From: Malachius bipustulatus
Taxonomy: Eukaryota > Arthropoda > Insecta > Coleoptera > Melyridae
Reading direction: 5' to 3'
Assembly: GCA_910589415.1 (NCBI GenBank)
Contig: OU342639.1
Coordinates: 33,488,268 to 33,552,267 of the forward strand
Length of the DNA stretch: 64,000 nt
The stretch's first letter is position 1. The number at the start of each line of letters is the position of its first letter. Made by a program: the position numbers and the translations under genes. Shown here one piece after another: positions 48,084 to 58,860 of the stretch. Below the pieces are notes generated by a model. That model was given only the letters and a program-made list of their open reading frames with translations, searched no databases and was not told the origin of the DNA.

Positions 48084-48181
48084 TTTATTTAGTGTCTTGA
48101 ATGTACAATATTCTTACACGCGTCCATATACATAACCACCTAACTACGTTAATGTTTCCATGACAAAAAATTTATAACCGT

Positions 48182-50727
48182 TCAGAAATCGACATGCCGC
48201 TGTTCCAGGTATTCATCTATACTGTAACAAGCTTTAGAAATTAAATATAATTTTAGTCTGTTGGCAAATATCGAAATCTGAAGATCCTTACAGTCTTCAG
48301 ATAGTTTGTTGAAGAACTTTATGCCATAAAATCTTGCACCAGTGACAGATGATGCAAGTCGATGACTTTCTATTCCTAAATCATGCTTAAATCTAGTGGC
48401 ATATGGATGGGCTGCGTTATCATGGAAACAGTGAGGATTTTTGCGTACATAACACAAACACTGATATATAAACATTGAAGGCAGGGTCAATATCTTCAGT
48501 TCTGTGAAAGAAGGCCTGCAGTCATCCCTGTATCCCAACCCAGCAACAATCCTGACCGCCCTCCGCTGCAATCTAAAGATGTGATGCCGAATATTGAGGT
48601 GGCCCCAAACTATGAGTGCATAGTTCAGATGGGACTGAAACAGAGCATGAAAAGCCATCAGTAGTGTGGGTGTAGACACTGTGGCTTTCAAATTGCGAAG
48701 GACGAATATGGCCGAGCATAACCTCTTGCACACCATCTCTCCATGAGTCCTAAATCTCAGCTTATTATCGATGTGTAAACCTAGATATTTAACTTGATTA
48801 CAGTAGTCCTCCAGATTCGCAGAGTTTGTAGGACGCGTTGTAAAGAGCATAGATGCTGACTTATCAACATTGAGCTGGAGTCCATTAGAAATGAACCAAC
48901 AATTTACAGACTCGACAGCTCTAACTCCATCTCTAATAGTGGCGTCCAAATCATGGTCAGAGTTCAAAATCGTTGTATCGTCAGCAAAGAGAACAGAGGC
49001 AGAGGACGAAGAAGAAGACGCATTCATGTATTCAGGAAGGTCGTTTATAAAAATCAGGAATAATAGTGGTCCCAAGACTGAACCTTGAGGCACACCCCTG
49101 TTGACAGGTAGAAATGGAGAATTCTGATTATTCAACCTTACTGTCTGCTCCCTCTGGGTCAGGAACGATGTAAGAAGTCTTATGCTAACTGGGTGCAGAT
49201 TATACAGATACAGCTTACGTATCAGAGTAACGTGATCAACGCAATCGAACGCTTTGCTCAAATCAAGAAAATTAACGTGTGTAAATTTTCCGTTCTCGAA
49301 ATTATTCAGAATGTGATCTATCATCTCAATCACAGCATTAACTGTGCCGCGACCCCTGCGAAAACCGAACTGACTACTCGTGAAATAATTTGATAGTTCG
49401 AAATATTTTGTCAATTGATGTTTCAAAATTCGTTCTAATATCTTGGAAAAAACGGAAAGAATTGCGATAGGTCTAAAATTTCCGGGGTCGTCGGTTGACC
49501 CTTTTTTATGAATTGGGATGACCACAGCCCTCTTCAAGACATTAGGAAAAACGCCCTCTCTGATGCTTTGATTAATTAATTTCGTAAGAGGCAAGATAAT
49601 TATATCTTTAATATATTTTATGATGTTAACACTGAGACCATCCACATCCATCACATTACCTGACTTAAGGCTATCAATAGTATCTCTAACTACAATACAA
49701 GACACCTCATCAAATTTAAAGTATTCCGCATTTGAAGGAATACATTTACTGGATTCACACATCATTGTTATAGGATCAACATTCGAATTGGGTAATTCAT
49801 TCGCAATTTTATCCGCAATGCTGGCAAAATATGAATTGAAATTACTAGGAGATAAGACATAGCTTTTGTCACAGTTACTGTTTCTACGTGTTCGACCCTC
49901 ATTTATAATCTGCCAGGATGATTTTACTGGATTCCGAGCTGATCTGAGAAAGTTATCATTAGCAGCTAATTTTGCATTTTTTATAGCCTGTCTGTAATGT
50001 CCCCTTAGCTTATTTTTGGTAGCCAGATGACATCCCAAACCGGTTTGCTTAAACAGATCATCGAATAACAAGATCAAATTTCTCAACCTTCTCAGATCGC
50101 TATTGAACCATCTGAGTCTATTGTTACGTTTATGAATCAGTACGGTCTTACTAGGAAAATACTCTGCACAGCCAGCAGATATGGCTCGAATAAACTCGCT
50201 GAACTTATAATTCACGCCTTCATCCGCTGAACATATATAATTCCAATCAATGTACTCTAAAAATCTATACAGTTGACATTTCCCAACGGGAGTAATCGGT
50301 CGAATAATTTTTCTATCGACAGTAGCAGTATGGTGTTCATTAGTTGAAAACTGAATTTGAAAGCCCCTGTGGTCTGAGAATCCCGTTTTAACAGGATCTG
50401 CAAAAACTGACCCTTCGTTGAAATTACTGAAGGCGTTGTCTAGACAATTATCTCCACGTGTGGGGAAGTCAACGTGCTTTTTTAGGCCATAGCCAGTCAT
50501 AAAATCGCAAAGGTATGTAGCCTTTGCATCGTCATTACCAAATCTTACATTAAAATCGCCACAGACAATCACATATAATGTTTCATAAAATCTAACGAAC
50601 CAAATATTCCAGACATAATATCAAAAAACACATTAAAATCACCTGTAGGTGGACGATAGACTGATATAACATGCACATTTATGTGAGATATAAAAATTGA
50701 ACAAACTTCACCAGTCTCCTTCCAGTG
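48182..50727 (-). pseudogene. LINE ORF2: endonuclease and reverse transcriptase
   Basis: This protein nicks target DNA and copies the element RNA. The long intact frame (48182-50572) begins within the endonuclease at VIVCGDFNVRFG, has SDHRGFQIQF as the catalytic histidine block, and then the polymerase. The polymerase blocks are FRPIAILSVFSKILERIL, SQFGFRRGRGT, HVNFLDLSKAFDCVDH (motif A), GVPQGSVLGPLLF (motif B), VLFADDTTIL (motif C) and VKYLGLHIDNKLRF. It ends at RHVDF. Two single-base frameshifts lie upstream, near 50575 (before VCGDFN) and near 50710-50725 (between SLEGD and EVCSIF), so the endonuclease start is separated from the rest. All polymerase catalytic residues are intact. No RNase H follows. 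The 3' UTR is only about 100 bases. Confidence 0.9.
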
Positions 50728-51061
50728 ATCTCGATGAACAGTTCAAAGGATCCGCAACCATAGCCCTTACATCATTATGCACACAGATCATAGAGCCACC
50801 ACACTTTTGAACACAGCGTGAAAAATGCGATGCAACAGCATAGTTGTTTAAGGACAAACTGACCATTTCGCTGTCAGTTAGCCAGTGTTCCACAATACAG
50901 AGAACTAAAAATCTATTCCTATGTTGATCAAGTAGTATATCGACTTCGTCCACTATATTTCGAATCGACTGTACATTTGCACATAACAACGAAAGAGACC
51001 TGTCTCCACTTATTTTAGTGTCGTTGGACGAGGCTTCATTTGAAAAAACCTCCTTATACAC
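50708..51061 (-). pseudogene. LINE ORF2, N-terminal endonuclease part
   Basis: Frame continuing upstream of ORF2: YKEVFSNEASSND, then LSLLCANVQSIRN (first endonuclease block with the catalytic asparagine), CIVEHWLTDSE (catalytic glutamate) and CGGSMICVHNDVRA. It ends at a stop after EGDW, where a one-base shift separates it from the following part. The open frame overlaps the end of ORF1 (51010) by about 50 bases in another frame and has no ATG before the first endonuclease block. That suggests ORF2 was translated by frameshift or reinitiation, or that a start codon has been lost. Confidence 0.75.
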
Positions 51062-52005
51062 GTACCTGTAGGCCAGCGCTCGGAAGATATTATTTTTCCA
51101 AAGTTTTCATCATAGACTGATACCTTGAAGGATGCATAATCGTCTGGATGCTTAGATGTTAGAGATGTGCATCTAATCTCGGGAAAATCGACCTTCAAGA
51201 ACATAATCATGTCTTCCACAGTAGTTTCCTTGTGTATTCTATAAACATGTGCATCTTTGAATCGAGGCGCGGATTTTATAGAGCCACATATCTCAGAGCC
51301 CGCGTCACCAACAATAACTTTGCGCTTTTTACGTCGATTAACCGTAGACCAGTCACTTGATTGGGGAGCTTTGTCAACTAAATTAGGAAGGGAACCAGCG
51401 CTCACAGCTGTAGAGCCGTCAAAGACCGAGGAAGAAGAACCACCAGCACCCGCATATTCAAGCTTACCTGCAGAACAGTCAGAACCATATGATCTTTGTT
51501 TATTTACTTTCCCAGGTGATACTGGCTTATCATTTCTCGATAAAACGAAATCATCGTTACCGACCGATCGACCTTGAGACCGATTTGAGCTGGCATTTCT
51601 TCGTTTAACTTGTGTTTTTATCTTCTGATTTTGTACATTAGCGAATTTATTTGAATCCTTAAGTACTTTAATTTCACTAGTTAACATAACAATCTTCTCT
51701 CGTAATTCACTTATTATGATGTCCTTGGATCTTAAAATGTAGTTGAAGATCCTAGTATCAATCCTACCACCCGACTGGGTAGCTAGTTCTTCAACAGCCT
51801 CATAGAAGGGTGCACTGTGTTCAGACTCCTCCAGATCTTCGCAGCATATAATCACCAAATCGGACACAAATCTCACACTATTAGAGTACTTTGCACAACT
51901 TGGATGGAAAACATTATCGCACTTATCACATTTAAAACCATTTACAACGTGATTTTTGCATTTACCACAAGCAGCGTCCGGCAACACAACCTTACTCGCC
52001 GCCAT
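51010..52005 (-). CDS. LINE ORF1: zinc-finger nucleic-acid-binding protein
   Basis: The ATG at 52005 (MAASKVVLPD) is preferred. The frame extends 12 codons further up, but those codons belong to the flanking DUF4780 element. The protein is about 331 residues. Residues 13-37 form a PHD-like finger, C-x2-C-x9-C-x2-C-x4-H-x2-C (CGKCKNHVVNGFKCDKCDNV...HPSC), followed by ICCEDLEE. A helical coiled-coil-like part lies at about 85-125 (IISELREKIVMLTSEIKVL). A serine-rich linker with basic patches (NRRKKRKVIV) follows, then an RNA-binding-like domain at about 255-325 (HVYRIHKETTVEDMIMFL, FKVSVYDENFGKII, RWPTGTCIRRFF). CR1/Jockey-group ORF1 proteins package the element RNA. The frame is fully open, so this ORF looks younger than its surroundings. 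Confidence 0.85.
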   Translation of the reverse strand: MAASKVVLPDAACGKCKNHVVNGFKCDKCDNVFHPSCAKYSNSVRFVSDLVIICCEDLEESEHSAPFYEAVEELATQSGGRIDTRIFNYILRSKDIIISELREKIVMLTSEIKVLKDSNKFANVQNQKIKTQVKRRNASSNRSQGRSVGNDDFVLSRNDKPVSPGKVNKQRSYGSDCSAGKLEYAGAGGSSSSVFDGSTAVSAGSLPNLVDKAPQSSDWSTVNRRKKRKVIVGDAGSEICGSIKSAPRFKDAHVYRIHKETTVEDMIMFLKVDFPEIRCTSLTSKHPDDYASFKVSVYDENFGKIISSERWPTGTCIRRFFQMKPRPTTLK

Positions 52006-53080
52006 ACTGATAAATGTGGTGTGGAGGAAACCCCATACCACCTAATGTGTGAATGCCCAGCACTAGTATTTGGGACCGAAATGGCAGAACCAAAAGAAAT
52101 AGAACAAGCACCCATTGGATTCATACTGAAATACTTTCGGGAGATGGGACCGATGAGATAATTGTCCAAAGGGGTACAATAAGCGCAAGCTTCAGTATAC
52201 AAGGGCTTTGAATGTTGACAAATAAGCAAACAATAATAAATATTTGTTTATAATATTTCCATATCAACAAGACCTTGAAACTCTTAATTTTCTTCACAGT
52301 CCTCTTCTTATAACCATACAGGATTATCCAAACAAAACTTGACATCGTCCTAATCTTGAAAAGTATAATTTTTTCGAAAAATTTCCAAAAATACATCACA
52401 ATAGAGTTTGAGGGGGAAACTTGTCACATGAAGTACCTATATGCGTATATGCTCGTCACAGTAACCCTCTTGAGAAGTTCTATTAATGCCACGAAGCAGG
52501 ACCATGACCGTGGTAATCAAATTAATGGTGATTTTTTTTGATACACTGTTTAGTGCATGTACAAGAACAAACTCAGTTTGAAATGTAAATGATGATGACG
52601 TAAGACAAAATCGAGTTTCATTCAAGTAAAATTCCGTTTCAAAGTTGAAATTTTCCGGAATAAACTGAAATTTTGGCGACCTAAAAAGGAAGAAACGTTA
52701 AGTAAGACATGGTTTTCAATATTGAAGTTAAAACAAGAAAAACAATATTTTTCTATTGAAAAAAAATCCTATCGAAAAAAACTCTGAATAAAAAACTTCC
52801 TCTATATCTTTAGCTTCATTTCGTTCGCTGCATGTGTAGGAAAATTTTCACAAATAAAAAAGTTTGTGGTTTAGTGAAAATATCAATGCACTTTTAGCAA
52901 CGTTCAGTTTTTGTGTTATTTTAACACTTCTCTTATCAAAATTTGAGAGACGTAAGGTGCACCGTTATAATCGCCCATTCGTCTGCTTTTAGTTGAAAAA
53001 AAAATCATCTCGATATTTTAATTAGCTTTCCAGATATCGTCATGTATGTAAATGTAAAAAAAAACAATAATTCCAAAATC

Positions 53081-55089
53081 TTTTATGATTTTTTTCAATG
53101 ATAACGTTCCGGACTTGCAAAAATAGCGTAAGTAGCCATTTTGAATGCATAGATATTCAATATACATACAAAACCTATTTGACCAACTATATGATGCCAA
53201 CTTTTTGGTGGTCACTGTAAAAACTGAAACCATCAGTTCAGATTAAAAAAATAATAATACTTTTTAAATAACACAAAAGAAAAACCCAGAAATGTCAAGT
53301 CAGATGAAACAAGTGGCAAGATTTTCAGAATCTACAAAAAGGGAGGAAGGTTTCTTCCTCTCTCTAGGGAGGAAAAGAATCACTGTACGTTGAAATGATA
53401 TATTTTTGGGCATGGTTGGCGAATTTTTTTCTTAGTTGCTATGCGGAATAAATCTTATCAATTTTTTTTTCAGTTTAGCGTGCTTCATCACTGCTGATTA
53501 AAAAATCATGCTCATTTATCAGAAATCCTTTAAGTACCTACATAAAAATTGCAATGATAAACATTTCTGCTCTTCGAGGTCCTCACCTACTTATGAGAAA
53601 TAACACGATTTAAAAATAAGATAATTTTTGCGTGCATTTCGTTAAGTAATTAATTGAAGCCGATTAATTTTCATAACATAAATTCTCTTGTTACACACAC
53701 AGCGCACAAGAATAAATTACTAAAATATTGAGGATTAGGAATAAAATATGTACATACGGATTATGTAAATCAGTAGTGTACCTACCAGTACCATACTAAC
53801 TGACACAATGAAAACTTTCCGTGATTAGTTTGCCTTATTTGAATATCTACAGCGGATATTTTAAAACAGGTGTTAACATTCTAAATTCGCGAAGATTGGA
53901 TCAATTTTCAAAGAAAAATTATTTATAAATCGATCCTTTTATTTAATCCCTCTAAGATCAATTAACGAAGCACTAATAATAATATGTACTTATATATCTA
54001 CTAGTGCTTTATAAATATTATTTATATATATATAACAATGCTGCTATTAAATAAAAACAGTTAACAGAATGTAGTGTGGTTATATTAACTATACTAATTT
54101 TAAATTATGCATCATCAATGTACTTACAGATTTATTTTTAAAATCACTGGACACATGAAAAAAGGGCAAACTTCATCATCTACACGTACATATAAGTAGT
54201 TATTACTGGGACACCTGTCTATGTTCACAAAGTTAATACCTATATCACACACTAACACTTAACATTATCAATTAGATTAAATAGGTATATCACACAGATT
54301 CAGATTTATCTCTAAATGCACCTTTTATGTTTTAGCTTGCTGCAGTAATAATTGATTGAAGATTTAGACGTGCGGATTCTTTCATATACGACACCTTAAT
54401 GTTTGAAGACGACTCAAAAGCGATCTAGATATTAAACTTTCACAATTTTGCTTGCGAACTGTATTCCTTTACACATAGTTTGTTCGCTGGACATTCTGTC
54501 TCTAAAACGACACTTCTATCATTTTTTGAACTTCAATTCAAAATCAATTTACCGCAAGAAATTACTGCTGGTCTATACGACTGGACAAGAAAATAAAAAA
54601 ATATAGTTAAAGTCAATGTATTACAGTATTACAGTAATTGTATTTTAAAGTCAAAAAATCGCCATTTTTTAACTTTCAAAAGGTATACCTCCGATAATAA
54701 TTTTCCCACTGCAAAGTCGTATTTTCAAAATTTATAAAAATCCTATTTTCCTGGTATTTTCCCGCTTTCAAAAATTGGCTTGAATTTTTTTTAAATAGCA
54801 ATTAGAAATCTTATAAATGACAGACTATTGCGTCAATTTCGACTAAACTTTTGCAAACGTCGAGACCCTTTTCATAGCTACACGCAGATACCTGTGCGAT
54901 CTTGGGAGGGGGAGGCTTACCGTTGTCATAAATAATTTATAGTCTAATACGAGATTATTATTAATAGCGCAGAGAAAATTTTACTTACAGCAATAATATG
55001 AACCGGAAAAAAATTTTTTTCGAAAAATTTTCAAAGCCTTAAATTACTTTTCATACTGAAGAATTATGTATTTGTCAAAAATCGATTTT
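53081..55089. other. AT-rich non-coding DNA
   Basis: Nothing recognisable. Open frames are short and without motifs. Confidence 0.5.
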
Positions 55090-55690
55090 TTTACCAATTT
55101 TTTACCGAGGTAATTGCAATACGAGTTAGTTAAGCAATCCAGTTGGGCCGTAATATCCTATTTTCTCACAAACGCAAAATAAAAATTTTGAAAAGGCAAA
55201 ATCGCCATTTTATTCAAATTTGAACGCTTATATCTCAAGAATCCAGGGTCGCAAGAAAAATCCCCTTGAGTTTCCGAGTTGTCATTATCCAATACGTCCA
55301 TAATTTTCATGAAAAAATCGATGAATTTTGTGTGAGGCCAGCTGACTACGATACGGATCGAAAAAACAATTCAGTTGAGGATAAAGTCGTCAGTTTTCTC
55401 ACAAAAACAATTCGAATAAAAATTTTGAAAAACTCAAAAAATCACAAATTCGCAATTGAATTGTCTGACGTGGGATTTTTATTAAAATAGAAAAGAAATT
55501 TTTTTTCAAAAATTTTGAATTAGGTACCTTTAGCTTGAAATTTTTTTGAAAAATCGATGTCTTCAGAATGTGAGCATAGTCGACTGCCATATACGAGTCG
55601 GAAAATCCAGCTGGGCCGTAAAGTCCTTAGTTTTCTCGCAAAGCGCCGACAAAAATTTTAGAAAGCTAGAAAAATTGTAATCCTCGGGAC
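55090..55690. repeat. Three diverged direct copies of the CGATACGGATCG-family repeat
   Basis: Copies around 55110-55200, 55270-55440 and 55540-55690 share ATACGA/ATACGGATCG, AA-CAATCCAGTTGGGCCGTAA or AATTCAGTTG, TTTTCTCACAAA-CGC and AAAAATTTTGAAAA. A further copy lies at 20890-21110. The unit is about 220-280 bases. Overlapping frames in both strands are incidental. Confidence 0.55.
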
Positions 55691-56935
55691 CAAGTATTTT
55701 CTTGGTAAAATAAAGTTATTTTTAATAGCTCATACATCGCACATTTTCCAGGATTTGTCAATATTGTCTTAATAAATACATCTTACTAAATTAGCTAGAT
55801 ACTTACTATAAAATCCCCAGTAGGTATAGCAATATTTTTTCTAGGAATATAATTTAATTAAAAATGTATTAAAAATCTTGAGGCGTAAATTAAAATTAAT
55901 CTTTCCATATGAAATAAAATATCTTACCTAAATAATGGTCTGTTAATGGCGGATGGTATAACTGCACTGATCCCATGGTACTCTTCTTGATTAAAAACAT
56001 ATTATTATTATTCGGAATTGTTTGAGCTTTACATTAAGGTGATAATGGTTTAACTCAATGTTTTCAAGAAAAGAACTATGAAAGAATAATATTTATTTAT
56101 TTTTATTGCATTCAGGTCCATTTTCGCGGTTAAATATTTGTTCAAAGGTAGAAACTACAGTTCTAACTTTTTAATTAAAATATCGTATAAAAAAATTTCT
56201 TAATCATTTTAATATTATAATCGATTTCCCTTTTAATCTTTCCGTTTCTGAAACACTCCGAATAATACTCCGTTATAGAGTTCACATAAATTAAGGATAA
56301 TCTAAAAAAAAAAAATCTATCCCATGATTAGTTTTCGAGTTACAGAGTTTCCCTAATCCAAGTTTGAAGCTATAGTTATTTTAATAACCATCATCAAAAT
56401 AAGTGAATAATTCAGTCTGCTACAGTACCTGGATCATTTTTCCCACAAAATCTCTATTATTAAATTGAAAATGTTAAAAATGAACAGCATACCTAAACCT
56501 GAAAGAATTTTGAAGTTTGGTAACCGTGCAAGCTCACCTTAACCTATAAAATATTAAAATGCCCTCGTTGCTATGGAAATGAAAATAATGAAAATGATAC
56601 CCAACCCGAAATTATTCACATGTTCAGTGCTGCAGTGTTGCCACTTTTATTTTCAAAAAAATAATCGTTATATCTTTGAAAAAAAAAAACTTACGGCACT
56701 CGGTAAGAAAATTTACTACTCTTAAAAAGTGAACTTTGTCACAGCATACTCCGAGTGCGCGAGTTTATGATCACCCTGTATATAAAATTTTGAATTTTGA
56801 ATGTGTCTAAATGTCTGTACGTCACAATAAATAAGTCTTTTTTGGAATGATTAAAAAAAAATAGTTTTAATGTGACAGATCTCTTGATCTCGGATAGCCC
56901 TTGAAACGCCGCTGATTATATGTATAGATATTAGA
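55691..56935. other. AT-rich non-coding DNA
   Basis: A terminus-like CACCCTGTATATAAAA occurs near 56773. No other feature. Confidence 0.45.
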
Positions 56936-57810
56936 GGTGTCTAAAAATTCAATAAATCGAAAAGTAAAAATTTCCAGATAGCTACAATTAAAAAACTGAC
57001 TTCATTTTCAGATTGGCTTAAACTATTAGAGACCAAAGTTTCGTGAAAAAAACATGCTCAAATTTCATAATATCTGTCAAAAAAGTATTTTTCGAAGGTG
57101 AAAAATAACTTTTTTCGAGAAAAAAGGTGTCCTGGATCCCGGATTTTACAGCATTATAGGAGCTTCGGTTATACCCAGAATTTTTCCAAATACGAGCTAT
57201 TAAATAGAAAACCTATATGTATAGGTAACTAAATTTAGAATTATTGGTCCACTCTGTAGAAAGATATAGGTAATAAAAAAAAAACAGTTTCGCAGATTGA
57301 CACTTGAACACCCTGTAAGGAGGTATCTCGGATAAAATATTATTTGAATTTTCTTAATATTTTTACTTCATCTATTCAAACCTCTCAATTTATGATACTT
57401 ACCATTGAATCACCTTGTATAGCCCTTGAAACAATAAAAAAATATACAAAAAAGTTAAAAACGCTACATTTTTTGAATTATTATCAAAAAAGGTAAAAAT
57501 ATAAGATATTAGGGGTCACTTATGCTCGGAAATGTCCCAAATCGAGCCCCGAAGAGAGTCAAAAATGTAAAAAATCTTAAGTTGCAAAGTTCAAAAATTC
57601 ATATCACAAAAAATATTATTTTAATTGAAAAACGGACTTAATTATCAGATCCGCCGTGGCCTAAACTATAAGAACCCAAAATTGTACCTATTAAAAAAAC
57701 AAAAAAAAAAGGATTTTTCGAAAGCGAGTATACAGATCTAGGGATATCAACAGGCAGAAGGTGTCCATATTATCGATTCACAAAAAATACAAAAATGGAA
57801 ATCATAAATT
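56936..57810. repeat. Two diverged direct copies of a roughly 600-bp-spaced repeat
   Basis: Blocks near 56990-57130 and 57620-57760 match in order: AAAAAC-GACTT-ATT-TCAGAT, CTTAAACTAT-AGA-CC/CCTAAACTATAAGAACCC, TTTTTCGAA-G-GA and AGGTGTCC. Terminus-like ACACCCTGTAAGG (57309) and CACCTTGTATAG (57411) lie between. Old MITE-like repeats. Confidence 0.4.
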
Positions 57811-58552
57811 GCAAAAATCCTTACCTAACCCAAAATAACTCGCACAAAATGAATACTATAAATGTTTTATGTTTTCTAGGTATCTAACAAAATTCACTTC
57901 AAGCCCAAAAGGTCAATACAATAGGAATTTAAGTACCAATAATTACTGTAGTACCTAAATAAAAACTTTCTATTGCATTAATTTTAATGTCAAATATTCG
58001 TATTAATTTTGGCGAACACGATTACGAATACGAATATTTCAAATATGACGAATACTCCCGAGTCCCGAATATGAATACGAGTATTTGGAACATCCATATA
58101 TCACAGACGATCCTGCATCACGGCTACGAATGCAAATGCAACGATACAGCAACTTTAGTCATACATTCTGTACCTATGCCTTTTTTACCTGGTCTGGTAG
58201 AAAAATTATGTTTTTATTATTTCCTAAGAGTCAACATGTCACGCTCCCGCCAATCACTGTTCCTCGCCCAATAGGCTAGGCCCCGAGATCAGGGGGGTGA
58301 AGGGAAGCAGCAGACTAGTTGTCTCAAAGGGTCCGATAACTAACAGACATCTATACAAAAGCCAGCTTCTCGGTTGAATTCTAGCTTTCGCAGTGAACAC
58401 AGTGACTTTGAGCCAGCAGCGACATCTCGTAAGCCATTTTGATAATCACATCCCAATCTATATCATCGACGAAAACATTCTCTGCAGGCAGTGCCGGCTA
58501 GTGTGATATTAGTGCCCTGCTCTCGAGAGTGCTTCATTCATGCGACGCAGTG
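57811..58552. other. Non-coding; short GAATACGAATAT repeat at 58020-58085
   Basis: GAATACGAATATTTC-like words repeat at 58020-58085 and produce an acidic/tyrosine-rich frame that is not a gene. From 58290 to 58540 the base composition is more even, with no frame or motif. Confidence 0.4.
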
Positions 58553-58860
58553 GCGACGTTAGGTTAGGCTCTCACTTAGGGGGGAGGGCGGGGTAAGGAA
58601 TAAGGTAAAAAGGTAAAAACAATATTTAATCTTCAATATAAATTCAAATGCTTTCAAAGAAAATAATCTTTATTGTCAAAAATAAATTAATAACTTATTC
58701 TTGCATGGCGCATCTCTGATATTTTATTTAAAAATATGAAATTTAAAATGCGGCAGTTGAAGTTTAGCGTTCAACCGGGGGATCTGGGGAGTATGGAATA
58801 CCACCCAGCAGCAGGGGGGTTCGGAGGCTTCCTCCCCCGGGATTTTTTTTTTTTTTTAAT
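58553..58860. mobile_element. GC-rich transposon end, CAGTGGCG type
   Basis: CAGTGGCGACGTTAGG followed by AGGGGGGAGGGCGGGG, and further on CAGGGGGGTTCGGAGGCTTC with CTCCCCCGGGATTTT, resemble the G-rich terminal regions of hAT-like and related DNA transposons that begin CAGTGGCGTA. No matching opposite end was found, so class and extent are open. Confidence 0.3.

Larger units (their letters stand above)
48054..52012 (-). mobile_element. Nearly complete CR1/Jockey-group LINE
   Basis: A minus-strand non-LTR retrotransposon of about 3.96 kb. Its 3' end is the pentamer tail (TTCTA)n seen on the plus strand as TAGAA repeats at 48054-48083. Its 5' end lies only a few bases before the ORF1 ATG. ORF1 (PHD-like finger plus RNA-binding-like region) and ORF2 (endonuclease plus reverse transcriptase, no RNase H) are in the order typical of the CR1/Jockey group. 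Both flanks are copy C of the DUF4780 element. AGATGCGGGGAGGGGGAG on the left and AAATGTGGTGTGGAG on the right look like a diverged target duplication. The family within the group cannot be fixed by eye. Confidence 0.85.
47793..52211 (+). mobile_element. DUF4780/RNase H-tail retroelement, copy C, split by a LINE
   Basis: Two pieces, 47793-48053 and 52027-52211, are contiguous when compared with copy B. They begin at ATTTTCCTCATTGGAG, only just upstream of the DUF4780/ORF2 join, and stop about 30 bases short of the usual tail at GGGCTTTGAA. A CR1-like LINE lies between them. Here the zinc knuckle has its expected histidine (CAC at 52039-52041, EETPYHLMCEC), unlike copies A and B. An 18-base stretch is missing after CCAGCAC. 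The coding part is broken by indels. Confidence 0.7.
45424..53080. repeat. Large inverted repeat enclosing nested retroelements
   Basis: The left arm 45424-46402 and right arm 52213-53080 are inverted copies. Shared stretches include TGACGATATC, GTACATGCACTAAACAGTGTAT, GAGGGTTACTGTGACGAGCAT and ATTATAAACAAATATTTATTAT. The right arm is about 110 bases shorter through internal deletions. The original loop (46403-47792) contains a further inverted partial copy of the arm near 46535-46620 and a shorter one near 47765-47792. The latter is where the DUF4780/RNase H-tail element begins. No coding region was recognised in the arms. A foldback-type element or a hairpin duplication are both possible. 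Confidence 0.75.
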
